DNA of 64,000 nt, taken from assembly GCF_036850765.1 (NCBI RefSeq), contig NC_089493.1:268811034-268875033 (forward strand). The letters are read 5' to 3'. Positions 34,880 through 45,447 of the stretch are shown here, piece after piece. Under the pieces are notes generated by a model. It saw nothing but the letters and a program-made list of their open reading frames with translations, was not told the DNA's origin and did no database searches. This stretch comes from Saccopteryx bilineata. Its lineage: Eukaryota; Chordata; Mammalia; Chiroptera; Emballonuridae. The translations under genes and the position numbers were made by a program. Every line of letters starts with the position of its first letter. Position 1 is the stretch's first letter.

Positions 34880-35008
34880 CACCAATCCATGCTTCTATTT
34901 TATCTTTTGAAACTCACCTCTTCCAGGAAGCTGACTTGAACTATCCTCTCCAATCCACCCATTCCATAATCTCAAAGAGAGCACTCTTTTGAATCAGTTT
35001 ATGTCTTC
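34880..35008 (+). repeat. L2 LINE fragment
   Basis: 'ttgaaactcacctcttccag' and 'gaagctgacttgaactatcc' match the L2 'caaatgtcacctcctcagag aggccttccctgac' segment, followed by a degraded continuation and a T run. Confidence 0.55.
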
Positions 35009-35115
35009 CTTTTTTTTTTTTTTTTTTTTTTTGCTACATCACTTTAATAAATGAGTAATGGGAGGAAAGAGGTTCTTAAATTAGATTATCTCTCAACTTA
35101 GAAATTAGAAACTTT

Positions 35116-35354
35116 GGCCTGACCTGTGGTGGCGCAGTGGATAAAGCGTCGACCTGGAAATGCTGAGGTCGCTGGTTCAAAACCCTGGGCTTGCCTGGTC
35201 AAGGCACATATGGGAGTTGATGCTTACAGCTCCTCCCCCCCTTCTCTCTCTCTGTCTCTCTCTCTGTCTCTCTCTCTCTCTGTCTGTCTCTCCCTCTCCT
35301 CTCTAAAATGAATAAATAAAAATAAATAAAAAATTAAAAAAAAAAAAAAAAAAA
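35116..35354 (+). mobile_element. Type B bat SINE
   Basis: 'gcctgacctgtggtggcgca', 'gtggataaagcgtcgacctg', a (CT)n tract at 35235-35295, then an A-rich tail. GAAATTAGAAACTT at 35101-35114 and 35355-35368 is a perfect target-site duplication. Confidence 0.95.
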
Positions 35355-35394
35355 GAAATTAGAAACTTCAAAAGCAAGAAACTTAGTTAACCAG

Positions 35395-35520
35395 CATTTA
35401 TTGAACTCTTGATTGAGTATTAGATGTATATTATCTGCATTGACTCTGAGATGAAGTAACTTGCTCAAAGTCACATAGCTGGACATGTAGCGCCCAGGAT
35501 AACGACTCAGGTGTTCCGGG
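35395..35520 (-). repeat. MIR SINE, antisense
   Basis: 'accagcatttattgaactct' and 'agtaacttgctcaaagtcac' then 'atagctggacatgtagcgcc' is standard antisense MIR. Confidence 0.75.
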
Positions 35521-35564
35521 GCCCCGTCCAGCAAGGTTGTCGTATACCTGGCCTCCTCTTTCCT

Positions 35565-35663
35565 GATGTCTTCCCATGTCCTGCCCGTGTCGCTGTGGAT
35601 GCCTCCCCATAACCCGCACATGTAGATGCTGATGTCTTCCTGTACCCTACCCATGTAGATGCT
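35565..35663. repeat. 33-bp minisatellite, three units
   Basis: Three adjacent 33-bp units at 35565-35597, 35598-35630 and 35631-35663 begin GATGTCTTCC, GATGCCTCCC and GATGTCTTCC. Units two and three share an ATGTAGATGCT end. The unit length is a multiple of three, so the minus-strand frame shows an 11-residue repeat, but there is no other sign of coding. Confidence 0.8.
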
Positions 35664-35669
35664 GCGTTA

Positions 35670-36525
35670 GCACTGATGAGCTAACCACTGCAGGAGAGGA
35701 ACACAGGCCAAGCTAGTTAAAACCCATTTCAGAGTCCAGGAAGGAGAAAACGTGCATTCAATTCCTAAAAGCAACCCTCTCCTACCAACCCATCCCACCC
35801 CCAAGGTTAGTAAACTGACTCTAAAATGTTTCAGTTAGTACAACTCTTCTCCCTTCCCATGACCTGATACATAGCCATCTCTCAGCTTCCTGCTAGGTCC
35901 AAAAATGAGAAGAGAGAGTCAGCGCTGTATCCCTACAATCTCAGCCAGGCCCTCTGGATATCTCCCCTAGCAACCCAGGACAGACAGGACTGGAAGGCCT
36001 AGTATGCTCTCCAGTAAATGTGTTACCTACCAGGCCAGGACCCCAAAGTCCTGACCAGCAGCAACCCATTAGTAGAAATTGAGAACTGAGGTCCAAGAGT
36101 TCTTGGAGGTCAATTTCCAAGGTGGAAAGGCCAACTGGGCAGGCAGCAGTGGCGACTTTGCTCAGTGTTGTCCCTTTGTTGTGCGCCATGCTTTAAGTAG
36201 AGCTGGCTAATTGTTGGGGCCTGTCAAGCTGTCAGCACCAGTGTTCCAAAGAAAATCAGATTAAGGGTCAAAAGGAGGTAGCATGTCAAGGCAGATGCTA
36301 TCATTGCAGGTGGATTTCCATGGACAACGTTCAGCTCTGAAAGGACCCTCTGGAGACCAGCAGCCTTGCATCTCAGCATCTGCCTCCACCCATCTTAGAG
36401 ATGCAACACTGGTATCTGATGGTGACACAAGAGTCGCTGCCTGACCCCCTCTTTTGCACCCCGGAGTTTCCCGAGGCATTAACGGACACTTGGCGGAGAG
36501 GCAGCTGCCTCAGCAGGGGCTGAAT
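35670..36525. other. Unassigned noncoding DNA
   Basis: No repeat or exon recognised. Confidence 0.45.
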
Positions 36526-36529
36526 ACCA

Positions 36530-36660
36530 GGAGAAGCCAGCAAAGAGCAAGGCCACCTCTGTGACCTTCACATGTCTCTTTTCTTCTCCACACCTTTATT
36601 TCCCCACCTGTAAAATGGCACAGACACTACCCCCTCCACAGGTGGGCTGGCTCTACGTTC
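36530..36660 (+). repeat. MIR fragment
   Basis: 'cctctgtgaccttcacatgt' and 'tatttccccacctgtaaaat' match the MIR core ('gtgaccttgggcaag ... tttcctcatctgtaaaatg'). Confidence 0.55.
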
Positions 36661-36669
36661 TGAAGAGAT

Positions 36670-37400
36670 CAAGGCATGTCAAAGAGCCAGCGCAGCCCAG
36701 CAAACCGAATGCGCTTGCTGAATGTCGCCTCCATTTGCTCCACTTCTCTTCCATCCGGGTGTGAGAAGTCGGAGACCAGCCAGGACCTGTCAAGAGCTCT
36801 GAGGAAGGTGGAGGGAACTGCCACAGAGGCCGGACAGCTGGGCAGCCAGCAGGAGACGCGGTGTCACTGGAAGCTAATTGACTGGGGAGAGTGACCACAC
36901 ACCCCAAGATGAAGCACAGAGCACTTCACATATCAATAAGGTCAATTATCAGAGGGTGTTGGCTTCCTTGGTGCTGTGATTAACCTACATTGCTCTTGTT
37001 TAACCTTTCTGATGAAGAATCTTTCAAAAACAATTACAGTAAAGTGACATTCTCTGCAAGTTTAAAATATGGGGATGTTCCATCTCAGTACTCCGGCGTC
37101 ATGAGATAATGAACACCTGATTGCCCAGCTTTCACGGCGAGAGTTTAATCACTCCGTTCCTCGCACTGCTGAAGGCTTGGGCCAGTCCTGGGGCAGCGGG
37201 AGCTCAGGGGCCCATGCAGGAAGGTTTAAGGCAGGAATGGAAAGGGGGATTATATTTTGACAAGAAGGGAAAAGAGGTCCATCTTCTCTCTAAAGGAAGC
37301 AAATAGCCACCAACTTGGTGTGTGTTCTAGGTGCCTGAAAGAGGCCCCTTTCCAATAATTGTGCTCCATGTTCCTGTTCCTGGGGACGGGAATGAGAGTC
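36670..37400. other. Unassigned, homeodomain-core-rich DNA
   Basis: 36870-37130 has GCTAATTGAC, TCAATTATC, GTGATTAAC and AACAATTACAG within 260 bp and no recognisable repeat. Possible regulatory sequence, not demonstrable from one genome. Confidence 0.3.
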
Positions 37401-37411
37401 AGAGGTCTAGC

Positions 37412-37601
37412 AGGTGTCCCCAAACTACGGCCCGCGGGCCGCATGCGGCCCCCTGAGGTCATTTATCCAGCCTCCCACCACACTTCCAGAAGGGGCACCT
37501 CTTTCATTGGTGGTCAGTGAGAGGAGCATTGTATGTGGCGGCTCTCCAACGGTCTGAGGGACAGTGAACTGGCCCCCTGTGTAAAAAGTTTGGGGACCCC
37601 T
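37412..37601 (+). mobile_element. Well-preserved hAT MITE (~190 bp)
   Basis: Inverted ends AGGTGTCCCCAAACT and, at the other end reverse-complemented, AGGGGTCCCCAAACT (one mismatch in 15). The interior is GC-rich ('gcccgcgggccgcatgcggc') with no coding capacity. Flanking 8-mers GGTCTAGC (37404-37411) and GGTAGAGC (37602-37609) match at 6 of 8 positions, consistent with a hAT-type duplication. Orientation is arbitrary. Confidence 0.85.
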
Positions 37602-37614
37602 GGTAGAGCAAGCC

Positions 37615-38490
37615 CTCCTGAGACAGAAGACTGGCCAGCTACTCACACGCATTCACTCTGAGGGGTTCATTCCCACTGGACGCGCCAGAAACACGAGGAG
37701 GTGGTGGAGGACCACCAGAGAGCAGAGACGGGACCGGAGGGGGGAAGGGTGATGGGCAGACGCCCCATCTCTGGGCACACTCAGTTGACCTTGCCCACTC
37801 CTAAAACTGCCCAAGTGTAAGACAGAGCCCAGCAAGACCTGCCCGGGAGTCCGGCAGCCCCAGAGCTGTCTACCGTCCACACTTTCACACATGCAGCCCC
37901 ACGTGGCTGTGGGCTCCGTCAGAGTCACAGCTGCGGCAGTGGCAGCCTCCACAGCCCAAGAAGCACCATTTCAGGGGCTGGCTGGTTTCCGATGGCAGAG
38001 CAGCTGGCTGGCTCTCTCCCCCACAATGCCCACACACCGCAGGGGATTAACTCGAGCTCCTGAGGCTGGAGCTTTCGCACAATGCCTGCTACCCAGGCAG
38101 CCCTCACCTCCATTTATTAGCAGGAAATCTTGGCAGGGAAAGTGTGTGAGGCAGACACAGGAAGCAGCTGAGGATTTGGCCTTTAAATATAAACTCCAAG
38201 TAGACGCTGGCCACTTTCCACCTTAGTTCTGCCAATATCAAATTAGTTCTCAATCTCTCCAAGTTCACCCCTCATAAAAAAAAATAATACTCCTTTTCCT
38301 CTTTGTCACATGAAGTCAATGGGAAATGAGATTTCCGTCACATTCCATGTATTCCACACACATTCACTTAAATCACAACCTGAATAGACTAAATGGAGGA
38401 AAAATACTGTCCCTAAACACAGGCCAGGAAGATGGACATGGAGACCAGCAAAACCATGGACAACTCTAGACCTAAGTGATAACAAATCTA
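37615..38490. other. Unassigned noncoding DNA, GC-richer
   Basis: No exon supported. Overlapping frames on both strands at 37653-38226 (99 and 111 codons) arise from GC-rich sequence and show no domain. Confidence 0.45.
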
Positions 38491-38499
38491 TAAGGGGGA

Positions 38500-38650
38500 G
38501 GGTTACTAAAAAAATTATTCCATTTTACAGATGAGGAAACTGAGTCACAGAGATGGTTTAAGCACTTTCTCACAGTTACAAAGCGGGCAGTGGTAGAACT
38601 AGGATTCACACCCAGGTATTTGGCTTTCTGTCTGTTTTACTTTGATAGTC
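38500..38650 (-). repeat. MIR SINE, antisense
   Basis: 'ccattttacagatgaggaaa' and 'ctgagtcacagagatggttt' and 'actaggattcacacccaggt' give a very clear antisense MIR. Confidence 0.85.
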
Positions 38651-38654
38651 TAAT

Positions 38655-39155
38655 ACACAGATGTTGAGAATTTAGTCCATGACTATGGACTAAAGATGAG
38701 AGACCAAGACAAGCTCTCTCAGATGAAAAGAAAGTTCCACAGGTGGCTGGATGTGACCTCAATACAAGCCCTGTGGTCACAGTAAGGCAAATGTCAGGGA
38801 ATGCTGGTGACCGAAAGAGCCACATTGCAGGGGTGAGAAAGGGATGAGGTTTTGGCAAGCAGGCTCCCTATCTGGGCAAGAATTATGTGGCAGGTGCAAA
38901 GCCACGGTCAGCTCATGAGCCAGCCTTTATCTCAAGGAAGATACCCAGAGAACGAGCATCTGATTCTCCCCTATGAACTGCGTTGAGGACACAAAAGGGG
39001 ACAGGGTCGCCGAAGTTTCTTCCAGTTAAAAGATCCCGCGGGTGAGCAAGAGAAAGTTATAAGGCAAACCTGGTGGAGACGCATGCTGTCTCTAGGCCAG
39101 AAGGGAGAAGCTGCCTGTCAGAGGGCCATGCCTGCATGGTGGTGAGGAACAGGGA
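38655..39155. other. Unassigned noncoding DNA
   Basis: No repeat or exon recognised. Confidence 0.5.
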
Positions 39156-39157
39156 TT

Positions 39158-39340
39158 CCAGAGCCGACCTGCCTGACCTGGCTTCTCAGCTCCTCCATTT
39201 ACGAGCTGTGTTGCATCGGGAAAATTGCTGAACCTTTCTGTGCCTCATTTTCCTCATTTGGTAAAAACACGTTTGTGGTGACGATGGAAGGTGCAAGGCT
39301 TAGCTTTGGCGAGTGCCTGCCACATAGTAAGCACTACAGC
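39158..39340 (+). repeat. MIR SINE
   Basis: 'gacctgcctgacctggcttc', 'cctttctgtgcctcattttc' and 'gcctgccacatagtaagcac' follow sense MIR closely. Confidence 0.85.
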
Positions 39341-39569
39341 AGCATGGAAGAACACACAAAGAAACCAAGAGAGAAGGGAGAAAACCCAACTCTCCCCAGT
39401 GTGTGTAGTGAAGTCCCTGGAATGGTAGGAACAACGCGATCAGATGGGAAAACAGCACCTGTCCTGGATTAGAGTGTAAAGATCAGAAATGATGCAGGCT
39501 GGGGTGACAAACACAAGAGCTGTCAGGGACACAGGCAGGCAGCAGAACAGAATGGCAGCCATTCCCACG

Positions 39570-39755
39570 CGTGGATGTACAGCAGGATCACCAGAGGGCT
39601 TGTTCAAATACAGGTGGTTGGGCCCCATCCCCAGAGACTCTGCCTCAGCAGGGCTAGGATGGGGCCCCTAAATCAGCATCTCTCAGAATTCCCTAGTGAC
39701 CCCTCAAGGTTGCTGGGCCCAGACCACACTTTTGAGAACCACCGGCCTAGAACAA
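39570..39755 (+). mobile_element. MER5A-type hAT nonautonomous transposon
   Basis: 'gcaggatcaccagagggctt', 'gggccccatccccagagact' and 'acacttttgagaaccacc' match MER5A. The left terminus is decayed. Confidence 0.85.
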
Positions 39756-39764
39756 TAGTGAGGC

Positions 39765-40785
39765 TGTAGCAAACTGAGCCTTGCCATGCAGAAATGTGGC
39801 CTCGGGTTATCGAACCTTCAGATGTTCAAAAGAAAAGTCTGAAATTTGGAATTCTGTTGTGATATCTCTCCATGTCTAAAAAAAAATGGGCAGCCCATTT
39901 TTTAAAAAAAACTTGGCTGCCATTGTATGACTCCAGAGAGAATATTTAATAAAGGGGGTGAGGTAACGTGGGATAAGCAGGCCAGGTCAGCGCAGACAAT
40001 GACAATGACAGGATGAGACTCGGCCACAAAGGAGGAGAAGTGGGGAGGCTAATCATTGTTAGGACTTCCACGCTCTGCCGCTGTTAAAATGCCAAGGAAG
40101 TTGAGCCGCTTGTGTTTTTGTCTGAATTTAGAAGCAATTCTTCTTGTAAACAGCATGTAAATGTGATAAGAGGCGGGGGGAAGGCTGTAACAGTCTACTA
40201 AAAAGAGGAGGCCGGTGGTGGGGAGCCAAAGCTGGTTCAGGGAGAGAGACATCGGGCACAGGGGGGTCAGCATCTTGAGCCAAAACACACCTGTAGTTTT
40301 CAGACGCAAATACCTAGGACCTCACGTTAGGGCTCAGTTACATTAAAATGAAAAAATAAAATATAAATAAAAATTCTAACTTTTTTTTTCTTATCAAAAA
40401 AGATCTTTTGAAAACTAGGAAATGCAAGAGTCTCCATAAGACCCCTGGAAATCCAGAAACTTATTTTTTCACTTGTACCTATTTCCATAAATAACATTTG
40501 CTAACACAACTCTGAGGACAATCAAGGTCTTTGTGGTTTCTGTACAAGATATGAAGACTTAATATATATTTTCCCCCAAATGAAAGCTCAGGAAGTAGAA
40601 TTTGTTCATGTTTTGCCAATCAATTTATTCAGATACATAAACATATCTGTTTGGTGTATGTGTTTTAATTTGCATCATTGAAACCAGTAGAACTAGAATC
40701 CAATGCAGTCAATTTACCATTCTAATTGAACAATTTGATTGAGATCAGTTCTGCACCCGCTGAATCCAAAGCCCAACTACATATT
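39765..40785. other. Unassigned noncoding DNA, AT-rich
   Basis: About 1 kb with no assignable repeat, and no exon seen. A and T runs are common after 39870. Confidence 0.45.
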
Positions 40786-40801
40786 TAAAAATGGCGGTGG
40801 G

Positions 40802-41005
40802 ATGCCTGACCTGTGGTGGCGCAGTGGATAAAGCGTCGACCTGGAAATGCTGAGGTTGCCGGTTCGAAACCCTGGGCTTGTCTGGTCAAGGCACATATGG
40901 GAGTTGATGCTTCCAGCTCCTCCTCCCTTCTCTCTCTCTGTTTCTCTCTCTCCCTCTCTCTCTCCTCTCTGAAAATGAATAAATAAAATTTAAAAAAAAA
41001 AAGAA
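40802..41005 (+). mobile_element. Type B bat SINE
   Basis: 'gcctgacctgtggtggcgca' head with B box GGTTCGAAACC near 40860, (CT)n tract, tail 'gaataaataaaatttaaaa'. AAAAATGGCGGTGGG at 40787-40801 and 41009-41023 is a perfect 15-bp duplication. Confidence 0.95.
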
Positions 41006-41023
41006 TATAAAAATGGCGGTGGG

Positions 41024-42145
41024 TGGGCATTTTATAGCAAGGATGTTACATTTTGTTTGACTTGTATTTTTGGTTATCAGTTTGGTTTGAAGGTAGGAAC
41101 ATTGATTTTAGTTTTTATTTAATAGTGGACTGAGGGTAGGCACACAAGACAATGCCCGAGCCCCCAACCAGGAGGCTACTTGTAAATCAAACCAAAGTTC
41201 CAAATAGCTGGTACCTGTTAGTTTTAATAGATTGCAAATAATCCGTTCTCCAGTTATCAGAGAAAAATGGAGGTGTGAAAAATCAATAATACTCCATACT
41301 CCTCAGCAGCGAAATGAGGAGTTTGGCCACACTTAGCCAGTGTCCTCGTTGTGAACACACTTGGGTTGTGTGTTTGTGTTAGGAGATGGGAGATCCAAGG
41401 GCAAGGTCTAAGGATAACTGACTCTCAAAGTAGCCGTAGAAGTCTTCGAGCTCATGTAGCTGTCTACCTGTTCTCGATTATATCTAACGCTACGACCACA
41501 TTCTTATTCTGAGCTCCTTCCCACCCACTCAATTGATACAAGTGAGGCTGCTTTTTAACCTCTGGTTCACTTAATTACTTATATGTGTTCAAGATCCAAG
41601 GCTGCAATTACTGTTTCCATGGGAATAAGATCCACTAAAGCTTTCCCATCCCCCGCCCCATTCATTGTCATGGCACCTTTATCAGCTCTTCTGGCAGGGA
41701 ATGGTCTCCATGCCAAGCCAGGAGGCCTTCAGAACGAGCCCTAAACCCAAATCACCACCATGGGCACCTCCTGCCTAGACAGCATCCATATCCTCCTCTC
41801 TCCCCAGCCCTCAGTTGTCAGTAGAGCGAAACTCAGGACACACCATCTCCTGGTCCTCGGTCTCCTACCTTAGAAAGACGTCATGGGCCCCAGCAATGCT
41901 CTGGACACCTCCCAGAACAGATGTAGAAAGACAGCACTCATAGTGTGAGAGCGTAAATGTCAGTGAGTGCAAAAACCATCAAGTTCTGGAAATTCAGTAG
42001 CTCCTTGTTGTTGAGTTTTGTAAACTCCATTATTGAATGAGAGCTCAGAGGTGGAGAAGTGACCTGACCGGCACTGGACCTCGAAGGAGGAGGCGGACTC
42101 TGTGGCGCACCAAGAAGGGACATGTCCAGATTCTTTATTGACAGC
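41024..42145. other. Unassigned noncoding DNA
   Basis: No gene or repeat recognised. Confidence 0.45.
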
Positions 42146-42149
42146 ACAG

Positions 42150-42330
42150 GGACTCAAGTCTAAAGTGGCAGAAGACGGACATGGATCTCATCCTAGTTGT
42201 ACCAGTGACAAGCTCCCCAGGCTACCTGGGGAGGCCAACTGTGGCCTTTCTCACTTTATTTACTCTTCAGCAAGAGGAGGACAATGATAACTGTGTCTTA
42301 GGGTCCTTGTGTTGAGTAAACAAGATCGTC
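42150..42330 (+). repeat. MIR SINE
   Basis: 'ctagttgtaccagtgacaag', 'gcctttctcactttatttac' and 'agcaagaggaggacaatgat' fit the MIR middle in sense orientation. Confidence 0.5.
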
Positions 42331-42479
42331 CTGTCCAGGGGGTGCTGGCAAAGGCTACTCCCTTTCACCCACTTATCTTTTAATAGGAGGCACCAGCAGC
42401 AAAAGATCAGCTCTTTGAAGTCAGTCAGATTCTGCAACGAAATCATGGGTCCTTCTCTTGCCTCTGAAAGTTCTCTTTT

Positions 42480-42745
42480 CTGAGCTGCAATCTCTTCGCC
42501 TGCAAGTGGGAGATAGGAGGTTCCCCTCGGCTGCTAGACGGCACCCGCGCAGAACAGGCACTTGATAAACGTTTATTCTGTTCTCCCTCGAGTTCTCGTC
42601 CTGGCTCTCCGATTACCTCTGAGTAACCTTGGGAGAGTTATTTAACCTCTCTGGGTCTAAATTTCTCTACCCATAAAACTAGGGGATTTGACAAGATCCT
42701 CTTTGAATTTCTTTCCATTTTACGATTCTGTGACTCTGAGCCACC
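42480..42745 (+). repeat. Two adjacent MIR fragments
   Basis: 42480-42580 ends 'gaacaggcacttgataaacg' like a MIR 3' end. 42600-42745 is a second MIR: 'agagttatttaacctctctg' followed by 'acgattctgtgactctgag'. Confidence 0.6.
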
Positions 42746-42749
42746 CAAG

Positions 42750-43145
42750 GGATATGGTAATGGGCTACATTACACAAAAGGCTTGGATGTAATATTACGA
42801 GCTGTAACACAGGCTTCCAGCAAACTCTCCTGCTCTCCCCTGCAGAATTCCCTATTGTTCAGAGAGTAATGAATAATCCAACACAACACATGCTCTATCT
42901 GAACCCTGCCCGTGTCCACGCTTGGGCTCAGCCAGAGGCACCACTGTCACATAAAGAAAGATGCTATCAACATTTCCTCTTCCCCTGGCAATGCCCCTTG
43001 TCCAGGTAAATATATTCACTTACCTTGACGTCACCCACCACAGCTAATACTACATGCTCTAATCTCTTCCTGCTCCCACAAAGGAGCAGTAAATGGGGTT
43101 AGCAAGGCTGGTTGAAACTCTGTGATGAAACACCTGAGAAGCCTA
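42750..43145. other. Unassigned noncoding DNA
   Basis: No repeat or exon recognised before the SINE pair. Confidence 0.5.
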
Positions 43146-43156
43146 AATAAGGATTT

Positions 43157-43523
43157 TTTTTTTTCATTTTTCCGAAGCTGGAAACAGGGAGGCAGTCAGA
43201 CAGACTCCCGCATGCGCCCGACCAGGATCCACCCGGCACGCCCACCAGGGGGCGATGTTCTGCCCCTCTGGGGCTTCGCTCTGTTGCAACCAGAGCCATT
43301 CTAGCGCCTGGGGCAGAGGCCACAGAGCCATCCTCAGTGCCCGGGCCATCTTTGCTCCAATGGAGCCTTGGCTGCGGGAGGGGAAGAGAGAGACAGAGAG
43401 GAAGGAGAGGGGGAGGGTGGAGAAGCAGATGGGTGCTTCTCCTGTGTGCCCTGGCCGGGAATTGAACCCAGGACTTCTGCACGCCAGGCCGACGCTCTAC
43501 CACTGAGCCAACCGGCCAGGGCC
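43157..43523 (-). mobile_element. Type A bat SINE, antisense (first of a pair)
   Basis: T run, reversed body, head ending 'accggccagggcc'. AGGATTT at 43150-43156 and 43524-43530 is the likely short target-site duplication. Single internal unit subfamily. The 134-codon frame here is the SINE. Confidence 0.93.
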
Positions 43524-43612
43524 AGGATTTCCTTTTTCAATAGATGAGGAGGAGGTATTGAAGGTCATGGGCACGGGTGGGGGAGGGGTGGGGCAGGTCT
43601 AACAACATTTTT

Positions 43613-43981
43613 TTTTTTTGTATTTTTCTGAAGTTGGAAACGGGGAGGCAGTCAGACAGACTCCCTCATGTGCCCGACCAGGATCCACCCGGCATGCCCA
43701 CCAGGGGGCTATGCTCTGCCCATCTTGGGGCGTCTCTCTGTCGCAATCAGAGCCATTCTAGCGCCTGAGGCAGAGGCCACAGAGCCATCCTCAGCGCCGG
43801 GGCAAACTTTGCTCCAATGGGGCCTCAGCTGCGGGAGGGGAAGAGAAAGACAGAGAGGAAGGAGAGGGGGAGGGGTGGAGAAGCAGATGGGCAACTCTCC
43901 TGTGTGCCCTGGCCAGGAATCGAACCCGGGACTCCTGCACGCCAGGCCGACGCTCCACCACTGAGCCAACCAGCCAGGGCC
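43613..43981 (-). mobile_element. Type A bat SINE, antisense (second of a pair)
   Basis: Full-length reversed copy ending 'accagccagggcc'. TCTAACAACATTTTT at 43598-43612 and 43982-43996 is a perfect 15-bp duplication, distinct from that of the neighbouring copy, so the two are separate insertions. Confidence 0.95.
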
Positions 43982-44214
43982 TCTAACAACATTTTTATTA
44001 GAAACTTCATCCAGGAGCTATGTTTGGGAAGACTGAGCAGAAGCATGGGAAGGAGATGGCGGGCTTGATCATCTCTGTGGCCTGGTGACAGAGCACAAGA
44101 TTTGAGACTCAAGGAGCAGCCGAGGAAATGTGGGCCAAAATGCAGGATCAAGAATCAGCAGGGCTGGGCGTGGATGACATATGGTGGCAAGACGCGTAAA
44201 AAGGAGACAAAGGA

Positions 44215-44615
44215 TCAAAACCCCGATAACTGCAAACACACACGAGGGAAGTCAGAAAGAAGACTGGGTCTGGGTGGGAAGACCGACCGTGAGTCTGGTT
44301 TGCCAGATGTTGAGCTTCTGAAATGAAAATAGCTTTGGAAGTGACTGGGAAAGGCATCTGGGCCCAAACTGGGGAGAGGGCAGAGCTGAAAGCCCAGCCT
44401 GGAAGGTCAGCTGAACCTAGGGAAATGGAAGCAGAAACTGTGGGATTAAAAGCATCTGTAAGAAAACGAGTGTTGCAAGAGAAGGAGTGGGTGTCAGGTG
44501 TGGGATCGGGGGAGGAGGGAGTTACACAGCCGGAGCTGAAGAAGGAAAACCGCCCGGAGAATGTGGTGGGCACGTGGCCAGAGGGTGAGCATCTGGAAGT
44601 GCAGGAAGCAAAGGA
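44215..44615 (-). repeat. Probable decayed L2 body, antisense
   Basis: 'gaagaaggaaaaccgcccgg' followed by 'agaatgtggtgggcacgtgg' resembles the antisense L2 reverse-transcriptase region ('aggaggaaaaccaggagag tgtggtgtcctgg'). Similarity is weak. The 144-codon plus frame at 44323-44757 overlaps it and shows no gene-like content. Confidence 0.4.
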
Positions 44616-44619
44616 GAGG

Positions 44620-45060
44620 TCAGGGGTGCCGCCTTACTCCCAGTTACCCGTATGTCTTCACTTTCATTCAGAAATAGCGCCTTATCCTGCAGCTCTGAGG
44701 ACGGGCAGCCCAACCTCCTCTCTCTTGAGAGGCTCAGCCCTGCTCTGGCTCAAGTAGGAGTCCAGTCTTTTTCAGAATCTTTGCCAGCCCCCCCCCCCAA
44801 TAGAGCAGCTTTAGCGGGCCTGAGGAGGTAGAGAAAAGCTTGCTTGTCTGTGGAAGACCTCGGGGACCCCGCAGGGAGCAGATGAGGTGCCGCAGAGAGG
44901 ATGCTGGAATGAACCACTAGGAAGACCTCATAGGGTGTACGAAGCTGCTCTACACAACGGGAAGAAAAGAATGAGAAATTCTTGGGTCCTGGGATGGGGG
45001 TGGGGATGAAGAAAAGGAATCTATAAGATGCAATAAATCTGGGTCTGGGGTGAGGACTGG
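44620..45060. other. Unassigned noncoding DNA
   Basis: A C run near 44789 and purine-rich text, with nothing assignable. Confidence 0.5.
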
Positions 45061-45075
45061 GGCAAAGAGCATTTA

Positions 45076-45434
45076 TTATGTATGTATGTATGTATGTATG
45101 TATGTATGTATTTATTTATTTTCTTGTGGGAGAGATAGAGTCAGAGAGAGGGATAGATAGGGACAGACAGACAGGAAGGGAAAGAGATGAGAAGCATCAA
45201 TTCTTTGTTGTGGCACCTTAGTCATTCATTGATTGATTTCTCATATATGTCTTGACCGGGGGCTACAGCAGACTGAGTGACCTCTTGCTAGAGCCAGCGA
45301 CCTTGGACTCAAGCTGGTGAGCCTTGCTCAAACCAGATGAGCTTGTGCTCAAGCTGGCAATACCAGGGTCTCGAACCTGGGTCCTCCACATCCCAATCTG
45401 ACGCTCTATCCACTGTGCCACCGCCTGGTCAGGC
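45076..45434 (-). mobile_element. Type C bat SINE, antisense, with (ATGT)n tail
   Basis: Reversed type C SINE ending 'gccaccgcctggtcaggc'. The tail has turned into a (TATG)n run at 45077-45110 plus TTTA units. CAAAGAGCATTTA at 45063-45075 and 45435-45447 is the target-site duplication. Confidence 0.93.
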
Positions 45435-45447
45435 CAAAGAGCATTTA

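Noticed and set aside
43099..43503. 134-codon minus frame
   Set aside because: Type A SINE read-through, with the same repeated peptide text as other copies.
44323..44757. 144-codon plus frame
   Set aside because: No recognisable domain, and it overlaps probable antisense L2 remnants.
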